Shown here: one piece after another, positions 44,606 to 56,030 of the stretch
How the letters are laid out: each line of letters starts with the position of its first letter
How positions within the stretch are numbered: the first letter of the stretch is position 1
Assembly: GCA_018398575.1 (NCBI GenBank)
Contig: JAGTXZ010000010.1
Coordinates: forward strand, 1 to 64,000
From: Ampelomyces quisqualis
Lineage: Eukaryota; Ascomycota; Dothideomycetes; Pleosporales; Phaeosphaeriaceae
Length of the DNA stretch: 64,000 nt
Reading direction: 5' to 3'
Notes under the pieces: generated by a model
What the model was told of the DNA's origin: nothing
Database searches by the model: none
The model's input: only the letters and a program-made list of their open reading frames with translations
Translations under genes and position numbers: made by a program

Positions 44606-46621
44606 CACCTAGCCTATATTTGTTTGTTTGTTTAGTGTTTTAGAGCTTATATATTTGTTTAATTAACAAATATTTAGTAAAAAGTCTTAGCGTTTGTATA
44701 TACAAGTCTTAGCGCTCTAATTTTAGTGTTTTAATTAGCTAGCAGCTGCTAGACACCTTACGCGTTACTTTAATTGTTCTCTACCTAGTTTTATATATTG
44801 TATTTGCAGGCAAAGTTGTTGTTACTAATAACGCTGTTGCTGCTGTTGTTATTGCAGTGCTTGGCAGTAGTATAAGTGTATCCTGCTTAGGTCTATAAGC
44901 GTATAAGCTAAAAGGCAGCAAGCAGCTTACTACTAATAGTATAGCGTTTTAGCTTAAGTAAATTACTAAGCTTACTAAAAAGTTACTTGCAATTACAACT
45001 AGATGCTAGTATTGTTAGTATATCTATTGTAAAACAGCTTAATTAGAAGTATTTTAAAGCTATTATAATCTAATATTAGATAGCGTTACTATTGTTATAA
45101 TACGTTATAGTACTCTAGCTTAGCTTATCTTTACGCTAACAATTATACTTATTACTACTATTGCGTACTATACAATTACGCTGCGCAGTAAGAGCTTTAA
45201 TTATGTTATCTACTATACTTATATAAGGTAATTATATTAGTAAGAGAGTTACTAGCGCCTTCTTGTATAACTTTTACAACTCTTAAAACTTAGCGTTTGC
45301 AGCGCGTATCTACCTATCTTTGTGTTCTTATAAGTTCTTATAGTAGTATTTATAGTATAGGTAGAGACAAGTAGTAGCGTAGTATATTAGTAAGTTGTTA
45401 AGCTAGTAGTAATACTTATTAGCCTTTGCTTAAGCGTTGCAGATATTAATATAAAGATAATCTACGCATAAATATTAGTAGTAAACGCGTAAAACAGGTG
45501 TAATACTTACCTTTAGGTATTTCTTTATATGCGTTAAACACTACGTTAGTATACAGCTTAGCTAGCTTTTTAAGCTAATTAAGTAGATACTTAAATATAA
45601 GTAGAACCTTATAGATAGCTCTAAAGTTGCTGCTATATTACTTGCTACGTCTCTCTAGCTGTTTTGTAGTAGTTTTAAGTAGTTTAAGGCATTATTAATA
45701 CTTAGTAATAACTACCTAATCTGCTGCCTAAAGCCTACCTAATCTTATCTAAGCTAGAGCGTTACTTTAAGTGCTACGCTACTTCTTATAAGTAACGTAG
45801 CTTACGTGCTTCTTAATATAAAGATTAAAGCTGCTCTTAAAGTAGGTTGCTTACTTAAGAGCGCTGTAATATAAGTTCTAATGTATAACAACTAGCTTAA
45901 TTAGTTAAAGTATTTTAACGCACGCAGTAGCAGAAAAGTAGTTATTAAAAGCTTTTACACACTTAGTAAATAACGCGTATTGCTGTAGTGTTTTAATGTA
46001 TATAATTATAGAAAAGAGCGTACTAAAAGCACTATTCTTATACTATACTACTATAAAGGCCTTCTTGTTGTTAGCGTGTTTAATAGCGTTATTATACGCA
46101 TCTTTATTATTACTAAACAGTAAAGCTTATTTAATAAAGTTAATAGTGTAAGAGCTACACTTAAGGCGTTAATAAGATAGGTTAAAGTTACTAAACTTAT
46201 AAGCTATAGCTATAATTGTAGTATTGTTGTTACTTGCGTTATTAAGTACAAAGTAACCTAGCGTATCTAATATAATCCTAAAAGCCTATAGTATTATAAC
46301 AATAGCTACTGCAATTACCTTGCTAGTATAGGCGCTAGTAAGTTATAGTAGAGTAATAGGTAAGTTGTAGATTCTGCCTAACTCTATAGTAAAGTAAGTA
46401 ACAATTCTAAAGAAACTACACGTTTTTTTCTTTATTATCTAGCTGTTAAAGCTTATATATATTTTGCTAGCAGCGCTAGATAAAGTGTAGACAATCTATA
46501 GGTGTATTGCGTAGAATAGTTATATTGCATAAGTAGCAATACTGCGTAGAGATTGCTACAACACGCCTTCTACTTCTTTACTTACTATACAGAAAAGCTT
46601 ATATATTGTAGCTCTACTAAT
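44606..46621. mobile_element. RIP-degraded repeat, identity unclear
   Basis: AT-rich sequence with dense TAG/TAA in all frames. The minus strand from about 46,000 to 45,100 has protein-like stretches that could be a decayed transposase, but I could not find a conserved motif. No terminal repeats were identified. Confidence 0.45.
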
Positions 46622-47279
46622 TGTAATAACGCAGGTAGGTACAGCTATTAGAATTAAATTAGATACGTATTAGAGGTATATAGGAGTGCGTGTTGTATTA
46701 GAGATTCTAGATTGGCTATACACCTATAGGTCTTGTACAGAAGGACAAGAGAAACTTATCCTCTATCTAATGCAATAGGCTTATATTTATAGTTAAAGTA
46801 GTAACTAAGTTAGAGCTAATTTAAAGCACTTTTAGTGCTACCTCTACTATTTCTTATATAATCTGTTACTAAGCCTTTATAGAGTATTAGATGTAATATA
46901 TGTTTATATGTGCCTGTTATATTACCTCTCTTCTTAAAATTAATAGCTTCTATTAATTAGGTTTGTATTAGTGTGCTTTTAGATACATTCTAAAATTCTT
47001 AAAAAGTCTTATTTACCTTAACTTTAGATTTCTAATAATACGTTATAGCTATTTGTTGTTGTTTTGCTTGGCGCAGCAGCGCGTTTATTATTCTAACTTT
47101 ACCTAGAGTTTTTAGAGTATATATATAAGGCTAGCCCTTAGTATACTACTTTTTTATACTCTTCTCCTATACATTTGTATACCTATAGCTATCTAACTAC
47201 TCTCCTGATTTAATTACTAGCTAACTGTTTTGCAGATATACACAATACCTATTCCTATCTTTCTTAAGGCTTATCTTTT
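46622..47279 (+). mobile_element. Old B-family Gypsy fragment (LTR plus flank), target of element C
   Basis: An LTR of 300 bp (46,622-46,921) starts TGTAATAACGCAGG and matches the Gypsy B LTR block by block with many transitions. It is followed by the same internal start (TTACCTCTCTTCTT) and runs to the first codons of the antisense ORF (ACACAATACCTATTCCTATC), where element C begins at 47,280. It is older than Gypsy B by divergence. Confidence 0.8.
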
Positions 47280-47454
47280 TGTAAGGAGTAGACTCTAAGA
47301 GTAGATACTAGGAAATAAAGACGTAAATTTGTAACCTATCCTAATTGCTATCTAGAAGGTTTTTATAGTTCTAAGGTAGTCTAGACTAGAGAGTTTAGGC
47401 GCTTTAGTCTAGAATTGTTTTTAGTGTTCTAGCTTAAAGGATTTTTAGCGTTCT
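47280..47454 (-). mobile_element. Element C: left part of its split LTR
   Basis: This is the reverse-orientation A-family LTR (TGTAAGGAGTAGACTC...) running to GTTCT, where Gypsy A interrupts it. It continues at 62,501. Joined, the two pieces (sharing GTTCT) give about 258 bp, the same length as the LTR of element D. Confidence 0.85.
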
Positions 47455-47671
47455 TGTAACAGGCTGCCGCCTAGTTAGTCCTTGGTTACAGAAAAACCTT
47501 GGCTTTCTAAACTAGAACACTAAAAACGCTCTAGACTAGAACACTAAAAACGTTCTAGACTAGAACACTAAAATCCTCTAGACTATAAAAACCCTTTAGG
47601 TAGCAATTAGGATAAGACACAAATTTATGTCTTTATTTCTTAGCATTTACTCTTAGAGTCTGCCCCTTACA
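47455..47671 (+). repeat. Gypsy A 5' LTR
   Basis: 217 bp, TGTAA...TTACA. Contains three ~22-bp repeats around CTAGAACACTAAAAACG. Confidence 0.88.
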
Positions 47672-47799
47672 ATTAAATTTGTCTAACCTAACTAGGCTAA
47701 AGAGCTATTAGTAACCTCTAGCATAGAATAAGTAACTGTTCTTATAACAGTACAAGATATAATAGTACAAGCTATCTGTATAAGACGCAACAGTGTCTC

Positions 47800-48098
47800 T
47801 GTAACAACGTAGGTAGGTACAGCTATTGGGATCAAATTGGATACGTATTAGAGGCATATAGGAGTGCGTGTTGTATCAGAGATTCTTGATTAGCTATACA
47901 CCTATAGGTCTTGTACAGAAGGACAAGAGAAACTTGTCCTCTATCTATGCTATAGGCTTATATTTATAGTAGGCGTAGCAGCTGAGTTAGAGCGCTGTTA
48001 GAGCGCTTTTAGTCCTAATCTACTAGCTCCCTACATAATCTGTTACTAAGCCTTTATAAGGTATCAGATGTAATATGTATTTGTATGTGCTTGTTACA
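47800..48098 (-). repeat. Gypsy B 3' LTR
   Basis: 299 bp. Aligned with 54,597-54,895 it shows 14 differences, all transitions and no indels; about 12 are CpA/TpA or TpG/TpA exchanges. Confidence 0.92.
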
Positions 48099-48421
48099 TT
48101 ACCCTCCTTCTTGAAATCAATAGTTCCTATTAATTAGGTCTGTATTAGTGTTGTTTTAGATACCTCTCCAAATTGTTATAAACTCTTATTTACCTTGAGT
48201 TTATTTTAGAATAACATAATATAGCTATTTGTTATTGTTTTAATTAGCGCGCTAGCGCGTTTAACATTTCTAACTTTACCTTAAGCTTTTTAAGCATATA
48301 TATAAGGCTAGCCCTCTAGTATACTGCTTTTCTATACTCTCCTCCTTACGTTTGTATACCCAAAGCTATCTAAGCCTTGTCCTTTCTTGATTACTAGCTA
48401 ACTGTATAGTAGATACACATA

Positions 48422-49000
48422 ATGCCTATTCCTGTCCCTTCTAGAGCTTATCTCCTAGCCTATTAGGTTGTTTACCTGCAGGCTGCAAGAGCTTTTGCCT
48501 GTAGCTATTTTGATATTAAGTTTAGATTCTATTTAAACGTGTCTAAGAAGTGTGCTTATTGCACACTCTTAAATAAGAAGTGTTGCCTAGTTCTTCTATA
48601 TGCAGGCTAGGAGTATAATAGCCTCTCTAGGGCCCTTAACTGCAGGTTTGCTGCCTTAGGTAGAGACAAGTCTAATAAGGTAGTGTTAGAGCAGGAGGCT
48701 GCTGTTAAGGAGGTAGCGTTTTGGTTAGCTGCTGTTGTGCAAGTAGGCACTGCACAGGTAGCTAACATAAATAACGCTAACTTGTTAGTTAGCGCTTATT
48801 ACTAGAGGGAGGAGCTAGCTAAAGAGGTTAGGGCAATAGCTAAGGAGGTTAGGTCACTTAGAAGGAGCACAGCAGGGTTAACTAGTGTAGTTGCTTAGCT
48901 AGTAGATGTTATAATAGTATTAAGAGCTAATTAGTTAGTAGAGCAGGAGAAGGCGCAGAAGGCAGCGCAAAAGGCTAGTACTTGCAGCAAGCAAGGCTAA
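48422..49000 (+). pseudogene. Antisense ORF of Gypsy B with a C-x2-C-x6-C motif
   Basis: One plus-strand frame from ATG 48,422 to TAA 49,000 (192 codons) is broken only by five TAG codons. It starts MPIPVPSRAY and has an AARAF segment. The motif KKCAYCTLLNKKC has the spacing of the first half of a Zn2Cys6 cluster. A long Ala/Glu/Lys helix that looks like coiled coil follows (EQEAAVKEVA..., REELAKEVRAIAKEVRSLRR). It lies between the end of pol and the 3' LTR but on the strand opposite to gag-pol. Remnants occur at 11,480-11,650 and at 47,240-47,279. Family unknown to me. Confidence 0.7.
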
Positions 49001-49149
49001 AACAGAAGACTACTAGGTAGTGCGTTAGTGTCTGCACCTAGGGATTTAGACAATTAAGAACGTTCTACTAGTAGCAATAACAGTCTGCTGTTAGATTTAA
49101 TAGAAGAGTAAGACTCCTATTGTTAATAGCTGTTACCTACTAGTATAGT

Positions 49150-52100
49150 AGTTGCAATATTAAGTTTAATTTTCCTAACATAATTGTCTTGCAATGCTGT
49201 AAAATCTTTAACTCTTTTTTTCTATACTGTAATCTATTTGGCTAACGCTTGTAGAGGTCCTAGCTGTTTTAGATAGCGTTTATAGAACGCTCGCAACATG
49301 TGTAGGGCGCCTATAAAGTTTAAGGTATTGTACTAGGTAAGGTTAGGATTATAGCCTACCTATTTTACATAATACTTTAGGATAGAGTAGTATAGCTTGC
49401 TGGCTAGGATCTCTTTAACTTCCTATTCTTTAACGCCTTAAATTAGGATGCTAGATAGGTTTAGGCTTAGCTAACTAGCTAGGGGGTTGTTAGGGTCCTT
49501 GCAGAGAACATCTAGAGCGAACACGTTATAGATCTTAGATCCTTTAGGTAGCTTTAGTTAAAATAAATGGCTAACTTGTTCTAAAACTTTAAAGAGACCT
49601 TTCTACAATTCAGCGAGTTTGCGACTTAGGCAGGTAACAAATAGGTTTTAGGTTAAGAGGTAAACCTTGTTACCTACTGCTTAATTAACAGGTTAACAAT
49701 ATTTGTTTACCTTAGCAGCTATTTGTTGCTGCGCCTTCTCTATATTGTCTTTAGCTGTGCGCTAGGCTTTATGCATGCAAGTAGCTAAGCTTAAAGCATC
49801 CTTAATATTTATATCTTTGTGTTTCAAAGGAGATAATGCCTAATCCTAGCTCTATTGTAGTTTAGATCTAAACAAGAGCTAGTACAGTGCCATACTAATT
49901 GCGGAGTGCAGTAGTGTAGCTTAAGCTCAATTAATTATTAGTAAGAGGTTACTCTAGTTGTCCTAGTAGTAGGATACAAAGAGCCTTAATTGTTAATTAA
50001 TATACTTGTTTATAATCTTAGTTTGTCTATTAGTTTGTTTATAGTAGGCTGTAGAAAGCTTAATTTGCACGCCTAGGATCTTGCAGAACTTAGACTAGAA
50101 TTAGAACACAAACTAGGAGCTACAGTTAGACACTATACTTTTAGGCGTGTAGCCAAATTAGTATACCTATTAGATAAACAAATAAGCTATTTCCTAGGCG
50201 TTAATAGTCTTATAACATAGGATAGAGATAGCTTGCTTTAATAGGCAATTAATAATAACTATAATTTAATTATAGCTATGCCAATTAGTTAAGAATGTCT
50301 TGAAATCTATACACAAATGCTGCATAGGCCTGTTAGGAATTAGTAACAGATAGAAGAACCCTTAGGATTAGAGCTGTCTTAAATAGGATCTTTAACAGGA
50401 AACGCAGTTTTATACATAGCGTTTACATATAGCCTCTATACCTTTCTAGTAGTATTGCTAAGCTAAGAGCTAATATATCTTTATAGCGCTTAGGTAGGCA
50501 GTAGATACCTAATTGTAAGCTTCTCTAATTAGTTAAGTGCACAAAGGGAAATTCCTAGGTACACATAGGCGTAAGTAATATAGTAGTAGTTCTTTTTAGA
50601 CATAATACAGCTATAGTAGCGTAAGGCGTTCTTCCTTAAAGGAGCAGCGATTCTCTGCTAACAGGGCTTCAATTAGTTTTAACAAGTTAAGATTTAGGGG
50701 GGCACTAATAGATTAGACTAAAATAGCTAAAACATTAATCTCTAGCTAGTTACAGACGTAGTTCTAAGCCAGTTTAGAGTTAACCAGGGGGTTCAGGCGT
50801 TTAGGTCCCAGAAGTACACAGGATCTGTTATCTTATTAAGCAGCCTTAACCTTACTAACGTCCTGTTCCCTTTAGCTTAGGATATTAGCTTGCTTGTTAA
50901 GCTTGCTAGGCGTGTACTTAATGCAGAAATTAAAAGGAGCAATAATCTCTACCTATCGTGCTTAACGTGCATTAAGAACCTTAGTAGTTATAAAGTATTC
51001 TAAAAAGCAGTAATCTAAATATACCTAGATTTAACTCTATATAGAGGTAAGTTTAGCTCTCTACTTTTTAAACGCTTTTAGAATAGTAAAAAGTTCTTTA
51101 TTGTGTATTTTCTAATTAAGCTTAGCCCTAGATAGAGTGTAACTATAGAAGGCTACAGAATACTACTTGTTGTTAGAGTGCTTCTAAGAGAGTACCTCTG
51201 CTATTACTCTATCTAACGCGTTAGTTTCTAACTTTGTGTTATACTTAGGATAGAAATAAGATAGCGTAGGAATAGCTAGAAGTAAGGCTTTAATCTAATC
51301 AAAAGCCTATTAGTAGTCTGTAGTCTATTTAAACAGTGTAAAGGGACTTTAAAGCTTTAGGATTAGTTTAGCTACACAGGAGAAATCCTTAATAAACTGT
51401 TAATAGAAACTAGTAAAACTAAGAAATAACTTAACGCTAGTAACTATAGTAGGTTTAGCCTAGTTTTAGAGTGCTTCTACCTTGTTAGAGTTAACTTTAG
51501 TGCCCTAGTTTGTCAAAACGTAGCCCAGATACTTTGTGCAGGTTATATAGAATTTACTCTTCCAAATGTCTACTTAGAGTCCTGCAGTACGTAGGCGCTC
51601 CAAGACCTTTTAGACGTGTTCCTAATGTAAGTTTATATCCTCTAAGTAGATTAGGATGTTATTAAGATACGCAATGCAGAAATTATTAAGATAATCAATT
51701 AGTATATTATTTATGTAGCGCTAATACGTTACTAGCCTATTGCACAAGCCAAAAAAGAGAACCTTACACTTGTATATACTATAATAGGTCTAAAAGGTAG
51801 TATACTCTTTAGAGTTAAGATCTATACAAATTTTGTTAAAGGCAGCCTAGATATTAAACTTAGTAAAGATCTTGGCTTTAGAGGGACGTAATAGCAGCTT
51901 ATTAATACAAGAGATTAAATAGACGTCCTTGCGCGTAAGGGCGTTAATCTTCTAGTAGTCTACACAGATGCGTATATCTCTATTTAGTTTATGTACACAG
52001 AGAATAGGTAAAGCGAAAGGGCTTTAGCTAGCCTTAATAAAACCCTTCTAAAGGTGTTCCTAGACATAGGCCTTAGTAGCTTTAAGCTCCTCTTAATTCT

Positions 52101-53180
52101 GCTTGTACAGGGGACTAAACGCATTTAGTAATAGTTCTTTAAAGACAATCTTATAATTATATAGACAGAGAGAAGGCAATTAATTAGCTGCTAACTTGCT
52201 AAATACATCCTAATACTAGGAGTAGCAGGCAGGTAATCTCTTATCTAATTAGCTTTAATTGTCTGCGTTGTCCTTAGAGGCAAGGATCCTGTTAATCTTA
52301 TAGAGGCTTGTTGTAAAGAACTTGTTCTAGGGCTTCTTTATAATAAAGTAAAATACATTAGCAGAAATAAGAGCTATGCAGGTGCTTAGAGGGGATTCAG
52401 ACTCTAAGCGGGTTTGCTTGGTTAGGGTATAAGGAATCTCTAAGATTTTTCAGGCTAATAGGAGCTTTAAGCATCCCTTAATACAATAAATAGAAGAAGA
52501 AGAATAGTAAGGACTATTTCAGATACAATAGTCTTCTTTCTTCTATAGGGCGTTGCGTTGTTGCACATTAAGATAGACAGTAGCTAGCACTATAGCTTAA
52601 TGTAGAATAGTAAGAATAGAGGGTAAAGGATTGTATAAACAGGGGTACTTAGATAGCCAAATAAACTATAACCTATTTGTGTCTAATTAAATCTTAAATT
52701 GTCTTAACTATTAGAGGCTAAGTATACAATCCTAAGACCTAAGATCAAGGATAAGGAATAGACAGTTTAAAATCTTTTGGCTATTAATATTTAAGTGTAG
52801 TTAAATATATTAAGTAACTAAAGAAGTAATCTAATCCTTAAAGCTGCGCACCTAAACCTAGAAGAGGAGCTTCTAGATAGGTTGCTGCAAGGCTTTAGAA
52901 ACAGATAAAACAATTTGTAAATTCAAAAATAAGAAACCTTAAGCACTAGTGTTAACAAGAGTATTAAGGCGTAAGCTAAGGCCTTAGTTGTAAAGAAGCG
53001 TAGGCATAAGGAAATAGGGACTGCAAAATAAATAGGAAAGGTTAAGGTAGAATAGATTATAACAGCTTAGGCCTAGGGAGGAGTATCCTCTTAGGCGCTT
53101 CTATTTCCTGTATAATACACTTCCTAATCAGGTTGCTCTTAAGCATCTTTATACTTATCTACTTCTACAGCTTTAATCTA
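49150..53180 (-). pseudogene. Gypsy B pol (RT, RNase H, integrase)
   Basis: The minus strand encodes an RT catalytic box read as YLNN followed by ILIY at about 51,641-51,675, in place of Y-x-D-D; both Asp are changed to Asn by G-to-A changes. The integrase core at about 50,000-50,150 has FCKILGVQIKLSTAYYKQTNRQT, split here as FCKILGVQIKLSTA and KQTNRQT, matching the Gypsy pattern FxxxLGxxxxLSTAxHPQTDGQT. Frequent TAG stops. Boundaries are approximate. Confidence 0.8.
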
Positions 53181-54500
53181 ACGCACACAAGGCTTTATAC
53201 AGTTACTAGAGTAGTGTTCTAGCTTACTGCAATTGTAACAACTACTAGAGGTCTTCTGTTGTTCTAGCTTAGAAGTCTTTATAGGAAGACGCACTGTTGT
53301 AGATTAATAGGCTAGCGCAGAATTTGTTAGAGCGTTAGTAGTAGTAGTCTAATTTAGCTCCAAATTCTGTTATAAGGCTAACCTAATTAGCAACTTAGTA
53401 GCAGCTAGTGTTATACTTAGTGTAGAGTTGTTCTTCTGCTCTATATTATATACAGTAAGGTGTTCTACTATCTAATTAAATAAGTTCTTCTATTAGTGCC
53501 TAAATCCTAGGTTAGGGGCTTGCAACCCTAGCGTGATCTTAGTCTATAAGTAGTAAAACTACTCTAAAGGGAGTACTTGTCCCTTAACTGCAGAACTTAA
53601 AAACCTAGCTTTAAACAAAGAGAACGTTTCCTTCTTTGTTATTTGCAATTAATTAAACGCTGCACAGCTTTTAGCTACCTTGTTGCCTATAATAAAATAG
53701 GACTTAAGTAGCTTAACTATTTGCTTAGCGTTCTAGAATTGCTCTTAATTAGTATCTAATAAATATTATAGCTTAAGATAGCCCTTAGCTAATCCTGTAG
53801 TATAGCCCTATACTAAGGCTATGCGTTGTCTTTTAGTTTAATAGTAATCCAAGTTAATTTCAAGTTAATCCTAGATTAAGGCCTGCTATTAGTAGAAGGT
53901 AGGATCTTTTCTATTACTAAGATTGTTTATATTAGGCGTTTTCTTAGATTGTTAAAGTTAGCAAGAGCTCTTATAGCAATGTAAGTACTTAGATGTAGAG
54001 CTGTCAAATAAACAGCAAAGTGCAGAATTGTTCTAGAGTAATTTAGTAGTAGGTAGGGGCTTGTCTGGTCCTACTAACAGAGTTAGTCCTTTCTTAAGAG
54101 AATTAATTTCTGCTAGAGCCTGTTTTAAATCTTGTTGTAATTAATTAACCTCTATTTAGGCAGGGGTTAGATTTAGTGCAGCTCTAGGCTAAGAGGGTTC
54201 CTTAGTGTCTGTCTTTTTTACTTTAGCACTCTGTTGCCAGGTTGTTACAGTTAATACAGAGTTGTCTTAAGGGAAGGCTCCTAGGGTTAGTTCTTTAGGG
54301 GGAGTTATCAGCGTTGCCTCTAGTACTCCTAGGTTATTAATAGTCTCTAAGTTTCTATCGTAGCGCTAAACGCAACTTTTCTAAAGTAATCCTAACTGTT
54401 GTGTTAATAGGAAGATCTAAACCTAAAGGCTTTAGCTGTTAGGAGATCTAAGGGATCCTAACTGTGTTTAATAGATTTGAGGTTGCAAACAGATCTAATT
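53181..54500 (-). pseudogene. Gypsy B gag
   Basis: A CCHC zinc knuckle is intact on the minus strand at about 53,190-53,240: CYNCSKLEHYSSNC (C-x2-C-x4-H-x4-C). The upstream part is helical capsid-like sequence with many TAG stops. Confidence 0.75.
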
Positions 54501-54596
54501 CAGATAAGGTTCTAGACGTTTTGACGCGATCTTTTCAAAAGTAAATAGTAATATTATCTAAATGCTATTACTAGCAGGATAAAGTTTCTCTTGTAA

Positions 54597-54895
54597 TGTA
54601 ACAACGCAGGTAGGTACAGCTATTAGGATCAAATCAGATACGTATTAGAGGCATATAGGAGTGCGTGTTGTATTAGAGATTCTTAATTAGCTATATACCT
54701 ATAGGTCTTGTACAGAAGGACAAGAGAAACTTGTCCTCTATCTATGCTATAGGCTTATATTTATAGTGGGCGTAGCAGCTGAGTTGGAGCGCTGTTAGAG
54801 CGCTTTTGGTCCTAATCTACTAGCTCCCTACATAATCTGTTACTAAGCCTTCATAAGGTATCAGATGTAACATGTGTTTGCATGTGCTTGTTACA
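54597..54895 (-). repeat. Gypsy B 5' LTR
   Basis: 299 bp, less mutated at several CpA sites than the other LTR. On the minus strand, gag lies downstream. Confidence 0.92.
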
Positions 54896-54900
54896 GTCCC

Positions 54901-56030
54901 TAAGTTAGTTATTAAGAATAAGTTTAATTAGATAATTATTAACAACTTCCTAGACTTAGAGAAACAATAGATTAAGAAATAATTGCTGTTAAACAGCCTT
55001 AAGAGAACGCCTGCCTAGTAGAAAGTATATAACTCTTTAGTAGCTAGACTCTCTAATAATAAAAAAGGAAAGTCCTCTATAAGCGCGGATCTAGACTTAG
55101 TATTGCTAGTAAGAAATCTGCAGGAACAAGTTGCAAGGCTTATAGCCTAATTAACTCTAGAAACCTTTAGCTTTATACAAACCCCCTTAAAAAGCTTCCT
55201 CTTGCCCTAGAAGACTTATAAAGTTCTTAACCTAGAAGCGTATAAAGAAGATTAAAAAGATTACTGCATCTTTAAGGCCTAAATAAAGTATAAACTAGAA
55301 TACAATAGCGTAAGACTAGGCTCTTAAGTAGGCTATATTTTTAACTGCTTTAAGGGGTTAGCAGCTAGTGTAGCCCTGTCTTAAGTAACCTAGAACCTTT
55401 AGGGCTCTACAGAAAAACTTTAAGACTTCCTAGACAGCTAATTTAGTAACAAGCTATATAACAAAAGATTATAAAGGAAACTCTAAATAATCTAACAAAA
55501 TAAGTCTTCTCTCTAGAGCTTTAATATAGAGTTTATAAGGCTAGCCTATAACGCAGGTAAGAAAGATAACAAAGTAAACTTAAAAACAAAGTACTTAAGC
55601 GCTATCTAGCTAGACCTACAAGACAAGATAATTTTTGTAGAAACTAAACCTAAATAGAAAATCTATAACTTTATAGATAAAGTAGCAATTATTAAGAAAA
55701 ACTTATATAGGGCAAAACTTAGTAGCAAGCATACTAAAAGATAGAACGTTAAAGAACCTATAGATTAAGAACCTACAAGAGGACATTCTAAAAAGACTAA
55801 GAGAAAATCCTCTAAAAGAAAAAAAGCTAAGTAGGCTACTATAGAAAAGCAGTTCTACTAGAGACAAAATAACTTATGCTTCTGCTGTAGTAAGTTAGGA
55901 CACTACGCTAGCAAATACAAATTATCTTTACCTTTAAAACCTACTAAGGCTGCAGTAGCTAAGGCACAAGGCAAGAAAGAAGAGGATGTGTTAGAAGACA
56001 CTCTAAGCTTAGAAAACAAGTAACTTTTGT
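54901..56030 (+). pseudogene. Gypsy A gag
   Basis: Plus-strand frame broken by TAG. The zinc knuckle at 55,877-55,918 reads CFCCSKLGHYASKY: C-x2-C-x4-H is kept, but the last Cys codon TGC has become TAC (Tyr), a TG-to-TA change. The same region in reverse is present in element D. Confidence 0.78.

Larger units (their letters stand above)
47800..54895 (-). mobile_element. Gypsy B: complete but RIP-inactivated LTR retrotransposon nested in Gypsy A
   Basis: 299-bp LTRs at 47,800-48,098 and 54,597-54,895 flank 6.5 kb. The flanking 5-mers are GTCTC (47,795-47,799) and GTCCC (54,896-54,900), a target duplication with one C/T change. Element D preserves the empty site. Gag-pol reads on the minus strand, so the right LTR is the 5' LTR. 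I see a gag zinc knuckle, RT with a mutated YxDD box and an integrase core. A separate ORF reads on the opposite strand beside the left LTR. Stops are mostly TAG where Trp or Gln is expected. Confidence 0.92.
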
